From Deltaproteobacteria bacterium (GTDB lineage Bacteria; CG2-30-53-67): a DNA stretch of 8,026 nucleotides. Positions 1 through 5,576 of this stretch are shown in pieces. The notes under the pieces are model-generated. The model was not told the DNA's origin and searched no databases. It saw nothing but the letters and a program-made list of their open reading frames with translations. The position numbers were made by a program, and so were the translations under genes. Position 1 is the stretch's first letter, and every line of letters begins with the position of its first letter. The DNA is taken from positions 1 to 8,026 of the forward strand of contig JAADIO010000003.1 of assembly GCA_013151235.1 (NCBI GenBank), given 5' to 3'.

Positions 1-13
1 CACGATCTCGCCC

Positions 14-90
14 TTTTTCCCGACCTTTCTGCGATGCTCGGCTGCGTGAAGGGGTTACTCTCCCCCTACGGGGGAGCATAGGAAAAACCC
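14..90. other. Nested inverted repeats (structured non-coding element) beyond trmD
   Basis: This stretch can fold strongly on either strand. A GC-rich hairpin has arms CTCCCCC (60-66) and GGGGGAG (70-76) around a 3-base loop. Outside it, ATGCTC (34-39) can pair with GAGCAT (74-79), TTTTTCC (14-20) with GGAAAAA (81-87), and alternatively GGGTT (52-56) with AACCC (86-90). There is no U-run after the hairpin on the minus strand, so it is not a classical intrinsic terminator for the trmD operon. I see no coding capacity resembling a known protein in 1-186. It may be a conserved intergenic repeat or a small structured RNA; I cannot name a family. The inverted repeats are seen directly; any RNA function is inference. 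Confidence 0.45.
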
Positions 91-110
91 GCACTTTAAT
101 TTTCTTGCCT

Positions 111-138
111 TCCCCGTGACTCCCCGTGTCCCCCGTGG
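111..138. repeat. Short tandem repeat, about 10-bp unit, three copies
   Basis: On the plus strand the units read TCCCCGTGAC, TCCCCGTGTC and CCCCGTGGTC in tandem. On the minus strand this is CACGGGGA repeated with 2-base spacers. A related CTCCTCCGTG follows at about 171-180. It lies between trmD and the window edge, in a gap where no gene is visible. Such decayed tandem units look like intergenic repeat DNA; no function can be assigned. Confidence 0.5.
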
Positions 139-186
139 TCAATGCTTTTGATCTTTGCCTTTGCGCCTTGCTCCTCCGTGCCAAGT

Positions 187-939
187 CTATTGTTCCTGAT
201 CCTCTTCCCGGATCCGCCGAAGCATCTCCCGATCTTCCTCACTCAATTCAGCCTTCTCCAACAGATCGGGACGGCTGCAAAAGGTCTTTTTTAACGCGCA
301 ATATCGCTGGTACCGTTTGATCTTCGCGTGATGGCCCGAAAGCAGGATCTCCGGGACCTTCATCCCGCGGTATTTTTCCGGCCGTGTGTACTGAGCATGC
401 TTCAGTAGCCCCCCGGAAAAAGAATCCGATACGACCGACCGTTCATCCCCCACGACGCCGGGAAGATTTCTCGAAACCGCATCAATCAACACCAAAGCCG
501 CCAGTTCCCCGCCGGAAATCACGTAATCGCCGATGGAGATCTCTTCATCGACAAGATGAGTCAAAACCCGGTCGTCAACCCCTTCGTATCGGCCGCAGAT
601 CAGAGTCAGCGCCCTGCTTTTCGATGCCAGGCGTTCCGCCGCCGCCTGGTTAAAAACATGCCCCTGCGGGGAGAGGAGAATCACCTTCGTTTCCGGCTGT
701 CTCTCCCGGATCAGATCGACCGCCCGAAAGATCGGCTCCGGCTTCAGGACCATCCCTTCGCCGCCGCCGTAAGGATAATCATCAACCGTTCGGTGCTTGT
801 CCCTCGTAAAATCCCGGAGCAAATGAACCCGGACGGAAATCTTTCCGTCCTTTTGTGCCCGTCCGATAATCCCCGATTCTGCATAGACCTGAATGATCTC
901 CGGAAAGAGAGTCAATACATCCCAGTCAAATTGGCTCAA
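187..939 (-). CDS. trmD: tRNA (guanine-N1)-methyltransferase TrmD
   Basis: TrmD transfers a methyl group from S-adenosylmethionine to N1 of G37, next to the anticodon, in tRNAs reading CNN codons, which prevents +1 frameshifting. It acts in the cytosol as a dimer with a trefoil-knot SPOUT fold. The 250-residue length is normal. Seen here: LTLFPE near the N-terminus, [12 protein letters not shown] (53-64), [13 protein letters not shown] (113-125), [11 protein letters not shown] (135-145) and YTRP (184-187) followed by [10 protein letters not shown]. By alignment from memory with the E. coli enzyme, catalytic Arg154 and Asp169 correspond to R157 and D172. The GLLD that usually follows is GLLK here. 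The start is TTG: a GGAGGGG Shine-Dalgarno at 944-950 is well placed and no ATG fits. The gene overlaps the end of rimM by 14 bases, suggesting coupled translation. No rplS follows in the 186 bases left. Confidence 0.97.
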   Translation of the reverse strand: MSQFDWDVLTLFPEIIQVYAESGIIGRAQKDGKISVRVHLLRDFTRDKHRTVDDYPYGGGEGMVLKPEPIFRAVDLIRERQPETKVILLSPQGHVFNQAAAERLASKSRALTLICGRYEGVDDRVLTHLVDEEISIGDYVISGGELAALVLIDAVSRNLPGVVGDERSVVSDSFSGGLLKHAQYTRPEKYRGMKVPEILLSGHHAKIKRYQRYCALKKTFCSRPDLLEKAELSEEDREMLRRIREEDQEQ

Positions 940-1477
940 AAAGCCCCTCCATGACGTGGATGATCATCTCTCCCCGCGCAAGATCGACCTTCCGGACCAC
1001 CTCCGCAATCGCCGGGATCAGGATTTCCTTTTTCCCCTTCCGGACCACATAGACGTCGTTGCTGCCGGTTTCCAGGATCTCCGTGACACTTCCCAGGTCC
1101 AGACCTTCTTCACTTACCACGGCAAGACCGATGATATCCGCATGATAGTAACGCCCCTCCCCAAGGGGAAGCGCCTGCGAACGATGGATCAGGATCCGGC
1201 TCTTCAAAAAGGGCTCGATCTCATCCAGCGTATCCAGACCGGCAAAGTGAAGGATCAGACGGTCTTTCTGAAAACGGACCCGGTCAATCCTGACCTTCTG
1301 CCGTTTCCCCGCAGGATCCTCCAGCACGACTTCTTCCAGATCGAGAAACCGACGGGGAGAATCGGTCAGGGGATAAACCTTGACCTCACCCCGGATGCCG
1401 TGTTTCCGGAAAACAGTGCCGACCTCAATCCATTCTTCCATAGAACCGGAAAAACCGTCGCTTGAATCAGAACGCAT
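926..1477 (-). CDS. rimM: Ribosome maturation factor RimM
   Basis: RimM binds ribosomal protein uS19 and assists late maturation of the 30S head domain. The protein shows the expected two domains. The N-terminal RimM barrel starts at [19 protein letters not shown] (16-34). The C-terminal PRC-barrel begins at [15 protein letters not shown] (103-117) and includes TGSNDVYVV (137-145) and EILIPAI (151-157). The start is uncertain. The ATG at 1477 gives 183 residues with a 12-residue polar extension. The ATG at 1441 gives 171 residues, closer to the usual family length and domain start. Neither has a clear Shine-Dalgarno, and a TGA at 1490-1492 blocks extension further upstream. It starts 23 bases after khpA and runs 14 bases into trmD, so it fits the operon. 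Confidence 0.95.
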   Translation of the reverse strand: MRSDSSDGFSGSMEEWIEVGTVFRKHGIRGEVKVYPLTDSPRRFLDLEEVVLEDPAGKRQKVRIDRVRFQKDRLILHFAGLDTLDEIEPFLKSRILIHRSQALPLGEGRYYHADIIGLAVVSEEGLDLGSVTEILETGSNDVYVVRKGKKEILIPAIAEVVRKVDLARGEMIIHVMEGLFEPI

Positions 1478-1500
1478 GGGAGAACCGTATCACAAAGCCA

Positions 1501-1731
1501 TCATTCGATGATCTCAAGAACGCAACGCTTGCCCATCTTGGTCCCTGCTGCATTCAGGATGGTCCGGAGCGCACGAGCGGTTCGTCCCTGTTTTCCGATC
1601 ACCTTTCCCAAGTCATCCTGGGCAACCTTCAGCTCAATAACCGTTGTCTTCTCTCCCTGCACCTCCTGTACTTCAACATCCTCGGGATGATCCACCAGCG
1701 CTTTCACGACGTAGATTATAAGTTCTCTCAT
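1501..1731 (-). CDS. khpA: KH-domain RNA-binding protein KhpA (YlqC family)
   Basis: This is a 76-residue single KH-domain protein, the full usual length of the KhpA/YlqC family. The KH signature is [20 protein letters not shown], with the GKQG loop that contacts RNA at residues 46-49. In other bacteria KhpA dimerises or pairs with KhpB and binds many RNAs, influencing cell division and envelope functions; the role here is not known from sequence. The ATG is preceded by GGAGGG at 1741-1746 with 9 bases of spacing. It lies 51 bases after rpsP and 23 bases before rimM. The rpsP-khpA-rimM-trmD order is common in bacteria, which supports the call. Confidence 0.93.
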   Translation of the reverse strand: MRELIIYVVKALVDHPEDVEVQEVQGEKTTVIELKVAQDDLGKVIGKQGRTARALRTILNAAGTKMGKRCVLEIIE

Positions 1732-1782
1732 CTTCGGTCACCCTCCACTTGCGCATCCACCATCACCGAGCCTGTGGAACCG

Positions 1783-2049
1783 CTACGATGCGTTCTGACA
1801 AAACCTGGCCCAGATCCCCGAGCTTTTCAGAAACCGTTTGACCGTCTCCGTCGGCCGGGCTCCGGAGCCTAACCACTTCAAGACCGCTTCTTCCTGCAAC
1901 ACAATTTCCGACGGTTCCTTCCGGGGATCGTAGGTCCCGACCTGTTCGATGAATCTCCCATCGCGTGCCTTCTGAGAATCCATCACTACAATCCGATAGA
2001 AGGGAGACTTCTTTGCTCCATACCGGCTCAGTCGTATTGATACTGCCAT
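1783..2049 (-). CDS. rpsP: 30S ribosomal protein bS16
   Basis: bS16 is a small-subunit protein that stabilises the 5' and central domains of 16S rRNA during assembly. The 88-residue product begins with the family signature [20 protein letters not shown], followed by [14 protein letters not shown] (29-42) and a basic C-terminal half ([18 protein letters not shown]), all typical. The length is normal. It lies 39 bases after ffh and has the strongest ribosome binding site in the cluster, as expected for a highly made ribosomal protein inside an operon with lower-output neighbours. Confidence 0.98.
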   Translation of the reverse strand: MAVSIRLSRYGAKKSPFYRIVVMDSQKARDGRFIEQVGTYDPRKEPSEIVLQEEAVLKWLGSGARPTETVKRFLKSSGIWARFCQNAS

Positions 2050-2055
2050 CGCTTT

Positions 2056-2066
2056 CCACCTCCTTA
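2056..2066 (-). promoter_or_regulatory. Near-perfect Shine-Dalgarno of rpsP
   Basis: The minus strand reads TAAGGAGGTGG, almost fully complementary to the 3' end of 16S rRNA, with the GGAGG core 9 bases before the rpsP ATG. It fixes the rpsP start and implies much stronger translation of rpsP than of rimM, which has no evident site. Confidence 0.8.
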
Positions 2067-2088
2067 TTGTTTAAGATCACGATATTTT

Positions 2089-3495
2089 TTATCTTCGGAT
2101 TTTTCTCTTCTTCTTCAGTTTTTTCCGGAACCTTCCGCCGCCGCCCATGGCCGGGAGATTCCCCATTCCCATGTTCGGCATCCCACCGGGAAAGGCCGGC
2201 ATCCCTCCCTTTGAAAACATCTTCATCATCTTCTGCATCTGGGCGAACTGCTGCAGGAGACGGTTCAGGTCCTGCACCGTCGTGCCGCTTCCCCGGGCAA
2301 TTCGTTTTTTACGGCTTCCGTTGATCACTTGGTAGCGTTCCCGCTCGGCGGGAGTCATGGAACCGATCATCGCTTCAATCCTGGAAAGTTCCTTTTCATC
2401 GGGACGGGCCGCCGAAAGTTCCTGTATCCGGCCCATACCGGGGATCATTTTCATCAACGATTCCAAGGATCCCATCTTCTTGATACTCTTGAGCTGATCC
2501 CGAAAATCATCAAGGGTAAACTGCTGTTTCCGAATTTTTCTTTCCAGCTTCTCCGCCTGTTTTTCATCAAAGGTCGCCTCCGCCTTTTCAATGAGGGTCA
2601 GCAGGTCTCCCATCCCGAGGATCCGGGAAGCCACCCGGTCGGGGTGAAAAACTTCAAGCTGGTCCAGCTTCTCGCCCATCCCGACAAACTTGATCGGCTT
2701 GCCCGTTACGTAACGGATGGAAAGGGCGGCGCCTCCCCGGGCATCGCCGTCAAGCTTGGTCAGGACGACACCGGAGATTTCGAGCTGTTCATTAAAACTC
2801 CGGGAGATATTGACGGCATCCTGCCCCGTCATGGCATCCGCCACAAAGAGGATCTCATGAGGCGAGACCTTCGTCTTGATCCTGGAGAGTTCTTCCATCA
2901 GGGCCTCATCGATATGGAGCCGTCCGGCCGTATCCAGCAGGACGAGATCGAATCCTTCGGCCCGGGCCTTTTCCAGCGCCTCTCGGCAGATCGAAACAGG
3001 GTCCCGACTTTCCGTACTGTAGACGGGCACGCCCAACTGTTCGCCCAAAACCTGCAACTGCCGGATGGCCGCCGGGCGGTAGACGTCGGCCGCCACCATC
3101 AGGGGACGGTGCCCTTTCTTCTTGTAAATATGAGCAAGCTTGCCTACAGTTGTGGTTTTCCCAGAGCCCTGCAGACCGACCATCATGATCACCGTGGGCG
3201 GGGTGGAAGCCAGTTGCACCTTGCTTTCTTCCGACCCCATAAGGCCCGTCAATTCATCCTGTACGATCTTGATGAACTGCTGTCCCGGATTCAGGCTCTG
3301 ATGGACCTCCGTCCCGCAGGAGCGTTCCTTCACCTTCTCCAGAAACCCCCGGACGACCTTGTAATTGACGTCCGCCTCAAGGAGGGCCATCTTGACTTCG
3401 CGCAGGGCTTCCTGAACGTTCTCATCGGAAAGTTTTCCCTTGCCGGTAACATTCCTGATAATTGAATTCAGTTTTTCCGAAAGGGTATCAAACAC
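2089..3495 (-). CDS. ffh: Signal recognition particle GTPase Ffh
   Basis: Ffh binds 4.5S RNA and signal sequences emerging from the ribosome and delivers nascent membrane proteins to the FtsY receptor. The 468-residue protein has the full NG-M architecture. The N domain covers about 1-95. The GTPase has the P-loop GLQGSGKT (107-114), DVYRPAA (137-143), DTAGR (188-192) and TKLDGDARGG (246-255). The M domain runs from about 300 and has a Met-rich finger region. The RNA-binding signature SRKKRIARGSG is at 394-404. The tail is Met/Gly-rich and then strongly basic (RFRKKLKKKRKIRR). The start codon is GTG (plus-strand CAC at 3493-3495) with AGGAG at 3502-3506, 6 bases away. It is the first gene of the cluster and follows a good promoter. 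The 4.5S RNA gene is not in this window. Confidence 0.98.
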   Translation of the reverse strand: MFDTLSEKLNSIIRNVTGKGKLSDENVQEALREVKMALLEADVNYKVVRGFLEKVKERSCGTEVHQSLNPGQQFIKIVQDELTGLMGSEESKVQLASTPPTVIMMVGLQGSGKTTTVGKLAHIYKKKGHRPLMVAADVYRPAAIRQLQVLGEQLGVPVYSTESRDPVSICREALEKARAEGFDLVLLDTAGRLHIDEALMEELSRIKTKVSPHEILFVADAMTGQDAVNISRSFNEQLEISGVVLTKLDGDARGGAALSIRYVTGKPIKFVGMGEKLDQLEVFHPDRVASRILGMGDLLTLIEKAEATFDEKQAEKLERKIRKQQFTLDDFRDQLKSIKKMGSLESLMKMIPGMGRIQELSAARPDEKELSRIEAMIGSMTPAERERYQVINGSRKKRIARGSGTTVQDLNRLLQQFAQMQKMMKMFSKGGMPAFPGGMPNMGMGNLPAMGGGGRFRKKLKKKRKIRR

Positions 3496-3584
3496 AGATC
3501 ACTCCTGCAACGCTTCGTATCATTTTTGCACGAAAAAGCCAAAAAAAACCTCATGGATTTCCCGTCCAGACCTAAAGCTTATAA

Positions 3585-3613
3585 ATGTTATTGATTTTTT
3601 ACACTTCTGTCAA
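3585..3613 (-). promoter_or_regulatory. Sigma70-type promoter for ffh-rpsP-khpA-rimM-trmD
   Basis: On the minus strand a perfect -35 TTGACA (3613-3608) is followed after exactly 17 bases by TAACAT (3590-3585), which matches the -10 consensus at four of six positions. The start of transcription would be near 3578, giving a leader of about 80 bases before the ffh GTG. It sits in the only sizeable gap upstream of ffh and no other good promoter is seen before trmD, so it probably drives the whole cluster. Confidence 0.6.
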
Positions 3614-3631
3614 GAAAATAAAGCCTGACAT

Positions 3632-3656
3632 CCGGGAATGGGAAAGAGATTCCCGG
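3632..3656 (-). terminator. Possible weak terminator hairpin after rpe
   Basis: Perfect 7-base arms CCGGGAA (3632-3638) and TTCCCGG (3650-3656) enclose an 11-base loop, 7 bases beyond the rpe stop codon. Read on the minus strand, the T-rich stretch CTTTATTTTC comes only about 8 bases after the stem, so termination would be inefficient. Position between rpe and the ffh promoter is the main support. Confidence 0.3.
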
Positions 3657-3663
3657 CAGGAGA

Positions 3664-4317
3664 TCAGGAGAGCTCATTTCGGAAACGATCCAGGGTTTTC
3701 TGATAATCCTCCGTCCCGAAAACCGACGACCCGGAAACCAGTACATCGGCACCCGCCTGAGCAATCTTTTTCGCGTTCGTAACCGTTACACCACCGTCGA
3801 CCTCAATCTCCAGGTCGAGCCTCCTCTCCACCACCATCTCCTTGAGCCGGGTGATCTTGGGGAGGACCCCTTCAATGAAGCTCTGCCCGCCGAAACCGGG
3901 GTTCACCGTCATGACGAGTACCAGGTCAAGATCGGCCAGGACATACTCAAGAATCGACAGCGGCTGATGGGGATTCAGGGCTACTCCGGCCTTTTTCCCC
4001 AGGTCCTTGATCTGGTGAATCGTCCGGTGGAGATGGACGCAGGCCTCTGCATGGACCGTAAGGATGTCCCCGCCGGCCCCGGCGAATTCCGGGATATAGT
4101 CCGAAGGGTTTTCTATCATCAGGTGCACATCAAGGGGCAGATCGGTGATCCTGCGTACCGCCTTCACCACGGGAGGACCAATGGTGATGTTCGGCACAAA
4201 GTGCCCGTCCATAACATCGACGTGGATGTAATCAGCTCCCGCCGACTCCACGGCCCGGATCTCTTCGCCCAGACGTGCAAAATCAGATGACAGAATCGAC
4301 GGCGCGATCTTGACCAT
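3664..4317 (-). CDS. rpe: Ribulose-phosphate 3-epimerase
   Basis: Rpe interconverts D-ribulose 5-phosphate and D-xylulose 5-phosphate in the pentose phosphate (or Calvin) pathway, using a TIM barrel with a divalent metal. From the ATG at 4317 it is 217 residues, the usual size. Visible features: [10 protein letters not shown] at the N-terminus, HVDVMDG (32-38) giving metal/catalytic H32 and D34, DVHLM with H65, [11 protein letters not shown] (135-145), VDGG with the second catalytic Asp D174 (173-176), and the phosphate-binding VSGSSVFG (194-201). An upstream in-frame ATG at 4365 would add 16 residues, but AGGAGG at 4325-4330 lies 7 bases before the 4317 ATG and family members start with this MxKIAPSIL block. 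It is 168 bases upstream of ffh and divergent from the tusA operon; probably its own transcription unit. Confidence 0.97.
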   Translation of the reverse strand: MVKIAPSILSSDFARLGEEIRAVESAGADYIHVDVMDGHFVPNITIGPPVVKAVRRITDLPLDVHLMIENPSDYIPEFAGAGGDILTVHAEACVHLHRTIHQIKDLGKKAGVALNPHQPLSILEYVLADLDLVLVMTVNPGFGGQSFIEGVLPKITRLKEMVVERRLDLEIEVDGGVTVTNAKKIAQAGADVLVSGSSVFGTEDYQKTLDRFRNELS

Positions 4318-4438
4318 ATGAAAACCTCCTGAAGGGTAACTGTTCAGGTCCCACCTCTTTTGCACTCCTCACGCCTTGTCCGGCGGAAAAACAGAAACAA
4401 CCGGAATCGTTACCTTGAATGGTTTGAAAAACGTGGAC

Positions 4439-4467
4439 AGACTACCTGAAAGACTTTCGCCTGTCAA
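4439..4467 (-). promoter_or_regulatory. Candidate promoter for rpe
   Basis: On the minus strand a perfect TTGACA (4467-4462) is followed after 17 bases by TAGTCT (4444-4439), which keeps only the TA---T positions of a -10 box. Transcription would begin near 4432, about 115 bases before the rpe start. The spacing and -35 are ideal but the -10 is poor, so this is tentative. Confidence 0.35.
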
Positions 4468-4525
4468 GGAAGGAGAACCTTCGAAATTCTACCAACAGGG
4501 GGGGGATAAAATCTTCATCACACGG

Positions 4526-4565
4526 TTTAAAAAAAATTGACAGAACAGCCCCTGTTCACTATAAT
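4526..4565 (+). promoter_or_regulatory. Perfect consensus sigma70 promoter of the tusA-dsrE2-kinase operon
   Basis: TTGACA (4537-4542) and TATAAT (4560-4565) are separated by exactly 17 bases, so both hexamers and the spacing match the consensus in full. An A/T tract (TTTAAAAAAAA, 4526-4536) directly upstream resembles an UP element. Transcription should start at about 4571-4573, roughly 190 bases before the tusA ATG. A promoter this strong is unusual for a sulfur-carrier/sensor operon and makes sense if it is normally repressed; the palindrome in the spacer is the obvious operator. Confidence 0.85.
4543..4557. promoter_or_regulatory. Palindromic operator-like site between -35 and -10
   Basis: GAACAG-CCC-CTGTTC is a perfect inverted repeat with 6-base arms, fitting exactly into the promoter spacer. 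A dimeric protein bound here would block RNA polymerase or, like MerR-type regulators, remodel the promoter; a MerR-type site usually needs a 19-20 bp spacer, so simple repression is more likely. GAAC-N7-GTTC does not match the GAAC-N4-GTTC Bacillus-type LexA box. The regulator is not encoded in the window. Confidence 0.6.
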
Positions 4566-4571
4566 TCCGGA

Positions 4572-4762
4572 TAAATCTTAGATGAATTCCAGTTCCCAAA
4601 GAAGCATAGACTCCGGATTCATTCTGCACCGTAAATGCCACTCTCCCTGCACAGGGATGAGGGGACTTGGCCGCAAGGTTTTCGGAACGGGGTGTTCTCC
4701 ACACCTCAACAAAGAGGTGTGATCACCGGCTCCTGCAGACGGAGCGTTACAGGAGGGAAGGA
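4572..4762 (+). promoter_or_regulatory. Long structured 5' leader of tusA with alternative hairpins
   Basis: The predicted leader is about 190 nt and rich in paired segments. The first is ATGAAT-T-CC (4582-4590) with GGATTCAT (4615-4622), one base bulged. Next come TCCCT (4644-4648) with AGGGA (4653-4657) and CTTG (4666-4669) with CAAG (4674-4677). ACACCTC (4701-4707) can pair either with GGGGTGT (4689-4695) or, as an 8-bp stem, within CACACCTC (4700-4707) and GAGGTGTG (4714-4721). CTCCTG (4730-4735) can pair with CAGGAG (4750-4755), which covers the tusA Shine-Dalgarno. The competing pairing is GCTCC (4729-4733) with GGAGC (4741-4745), which leaves the site free. No U-run follows any stem, so control of translation initiation fits better than termination. 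I do not recognise a known riboswitch class. Pairings are seen; switching is inferred. Confidence 0.5.
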
Positions 4763-4987
4763 ATGGAAATTCTAAAAGAGATCGATGTCACCGGTAAGGT
4801 CTGCCCCGCCCCCCTCATTGCCTTGGCCAAGGAGGTGCGCCATCATGACAAGGGCGCACTCCTTCGGATCAAGGGCGACGACCCTCTCTTTGAAGAATCG
4901 ATCCTCGACTTCTGCGCCGAAGGCGATCACAAAGTCGTCGAAACAAAGCGGGAAGGAAAGCGAATCAGTATCGTCCTGCAAACCTGA
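4763..4987 (+). CDS. tusA: TusA-like sulfur carrier protein (SirA/YedF family)
   Basis: This small cytosolic protein would carry sulfur as a persulfide on its conserved cysteine and hand it to partner proteins, as TusA does in tRNA thiolation, molybdopterin synthesis and dissimilatory sulfur metabolism. It has 74 residues, the usual size. The start motif is followed by DVTGKVCPAPLIALAK, with the CPxP signature at 14-17 and C14 as the acceptor. A second Cys lies in LDFCAEGDH, a common position in the family. The ATG has AGGAGG at 4751-4756, 6 bases upstream. It is the first gene of the operon and is followed after 18 bases by a DsrE2-type gene. The TusA-DsrE2 pairing is known from sulfur-oxidising and sulfur-metabolising prokaryotes. 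No rhodanese gene is present. Which acceptor it serves cannot be told from sequence. Confidence 0.88.
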   Translation: MEILKEIDVTGKVCPAPLIALAKEVRHHDKGALLRIKGDDPLFEESILDFCAEGDHKVVETKREGKRISIVLQT

Positions 4988-5005
4988 ATCCACAGGGAGC
5001 CTCCC

Positions 5006-5548
5006 ATGGAGAAAAACAGGATGGCCAAAAAAGGAACGATCATGGTCGTCAGCGGTGAGCTGGACCGGGTCCACACCGCTTTCCTCATCGCCACGGGATT
5101 TGCCGCCCTCGGCATGGAGATGAAGATGTGGTTTGTCTTCTGGGGACACAACTGCCTGAAGAAGCGGCGGGGACTTTTCACCCGGCGCCGCAGACCCGCT
5201 CCCGCCCGGGAAGGGACCTACCGGAATCTCGATACCGACAATCTCCTCCAACAGGTAGCAGAACTGTTCAACCGCGGCGGTGCCGAGCATCTCCCTCTCT
5301 CTCAACAGAACCTGATGGGCTTAGGCCCTGCCCTCATCCGGAAGATGATGAAAAAAAAGAATATCCCGACCCTGAAGGAACTGATCGCCGATGCCGATGA
5401 TCTGGGAGTGAAGTTTATCCTCTGTCAGATCTGTGTCGATGTCCTTGGCCTGAACATCGATGATTTGATCATCCCTCAGGTAGAGGTCAAGGGGGTCTCA
5501 ACCTACATGCAGGACACAATGGAGGCCCATGTAAACCTCTTTATCTGA
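5006..5548 (+). CDS. DsrE/DsrF/DrsH-like family protein, DsrE2 type
   Basis: The 180-residue protein fits the DsrE2 branch of the DsrE/DsrF/DrsH-like family, which receives or relays persulfide sulfur together with TusA. Seen: a hydrophobic N-terminal segment with IMVVSGELDRVHTAFLIATG (12-31), FVFWGHNCLKK (43-53, like the family's FxFWG block), LPLSQQNLMGLG (96-107), and the key cysteine segment FILCQICVDVLGL (137-149). It ends in VKGVSTYMQD and VNLFI, as in relatives. C140 matches the conserved active cysteine; C143 makes a CxxC where relatives often have Ser or Met. A basic loop with five arginines near 56-67 follows the hydrophobic part; membrane association is possible but not clear. The ATG follows AGGGAG (4994-4999) by 6 bases. 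An ATG at 5021 is possible but lacks a site. It lies 18 bases after tusA and 28 before the kinase gene. Confidence 0.85.
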   Translation: MEKNRMAKKGTIMVVSGELDRVHTAFLIATGFAALGMEMKMWFVFWGHNCLKKRRGLFTRRRRPAPAREGTYRNLDTDNLLQQVAELFNRGGAEHLPLSQQNLMGLGPALIRKMMKKKNIPTLKELIADADDLGVKFILCQICVDVLGLNIDDLIIPQVEVKGVSTYMQDTMEAHVNLFI

Positions 5549-5576
5549 CGAGAATCTCTGACAGGAAAGATCGGCC

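Noticed and set aside
60-76. GC-rich hairpin as intrinsic terminator of the trmD operon
   Set aside because: On the minus strand the stem is followed by AGAGTAACCCC, not a U-run. It is kept as a structural element only.
164-182. Sigma54-like TGGCACG on the minus strand
   Set aside because: The matching -12 TTGC is absent at the needed spacing, and the site would point into the repeat region with no gene.
2329-3465. 378-codon open frame on the plus strand opposite ffh
   Set aside because: It is fully antisense to an intact ffh, has no recognisable domain and reflects codon bias in the ffh gene. Similar long frames opposite rimM (893-1465) and over the kinase were dismissed for the same reason.
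4318-4365. Upstream ATG at 4365 for rpe
   Set aside because: The extra 16 residues lie over the AGGAGG site and are outside the conserved TIM barrel; the ATG at 4317 is at the expected family start.
4700-4721. CACACCTC/GAGGTGTG stem as transcription terminator (classical attenuator)
   Set aside because: The sequence after the stem is ATCACCGG with no run of T, so intrinsic termination is unlikely; translational control is the better reading.
4667-4762. TTG at 4667 in frame with tusA, giving a 32-residue N-terminal extension
   Set aside because: The added residues do not resemble the TusA family and overlap the leader stems. GAGGGG lies only 2 bases before the TTG, whereas the ATG at 4763 has an ideal AGGAGG and begins the family domain.
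4994-5005. GGGAG-C-CTCCC inverted repeat just before the DsrE2-type gene
   Set aside because: The one-base loop cannot form a hairpin; the GGGAG is explained as the ribosome binding site.
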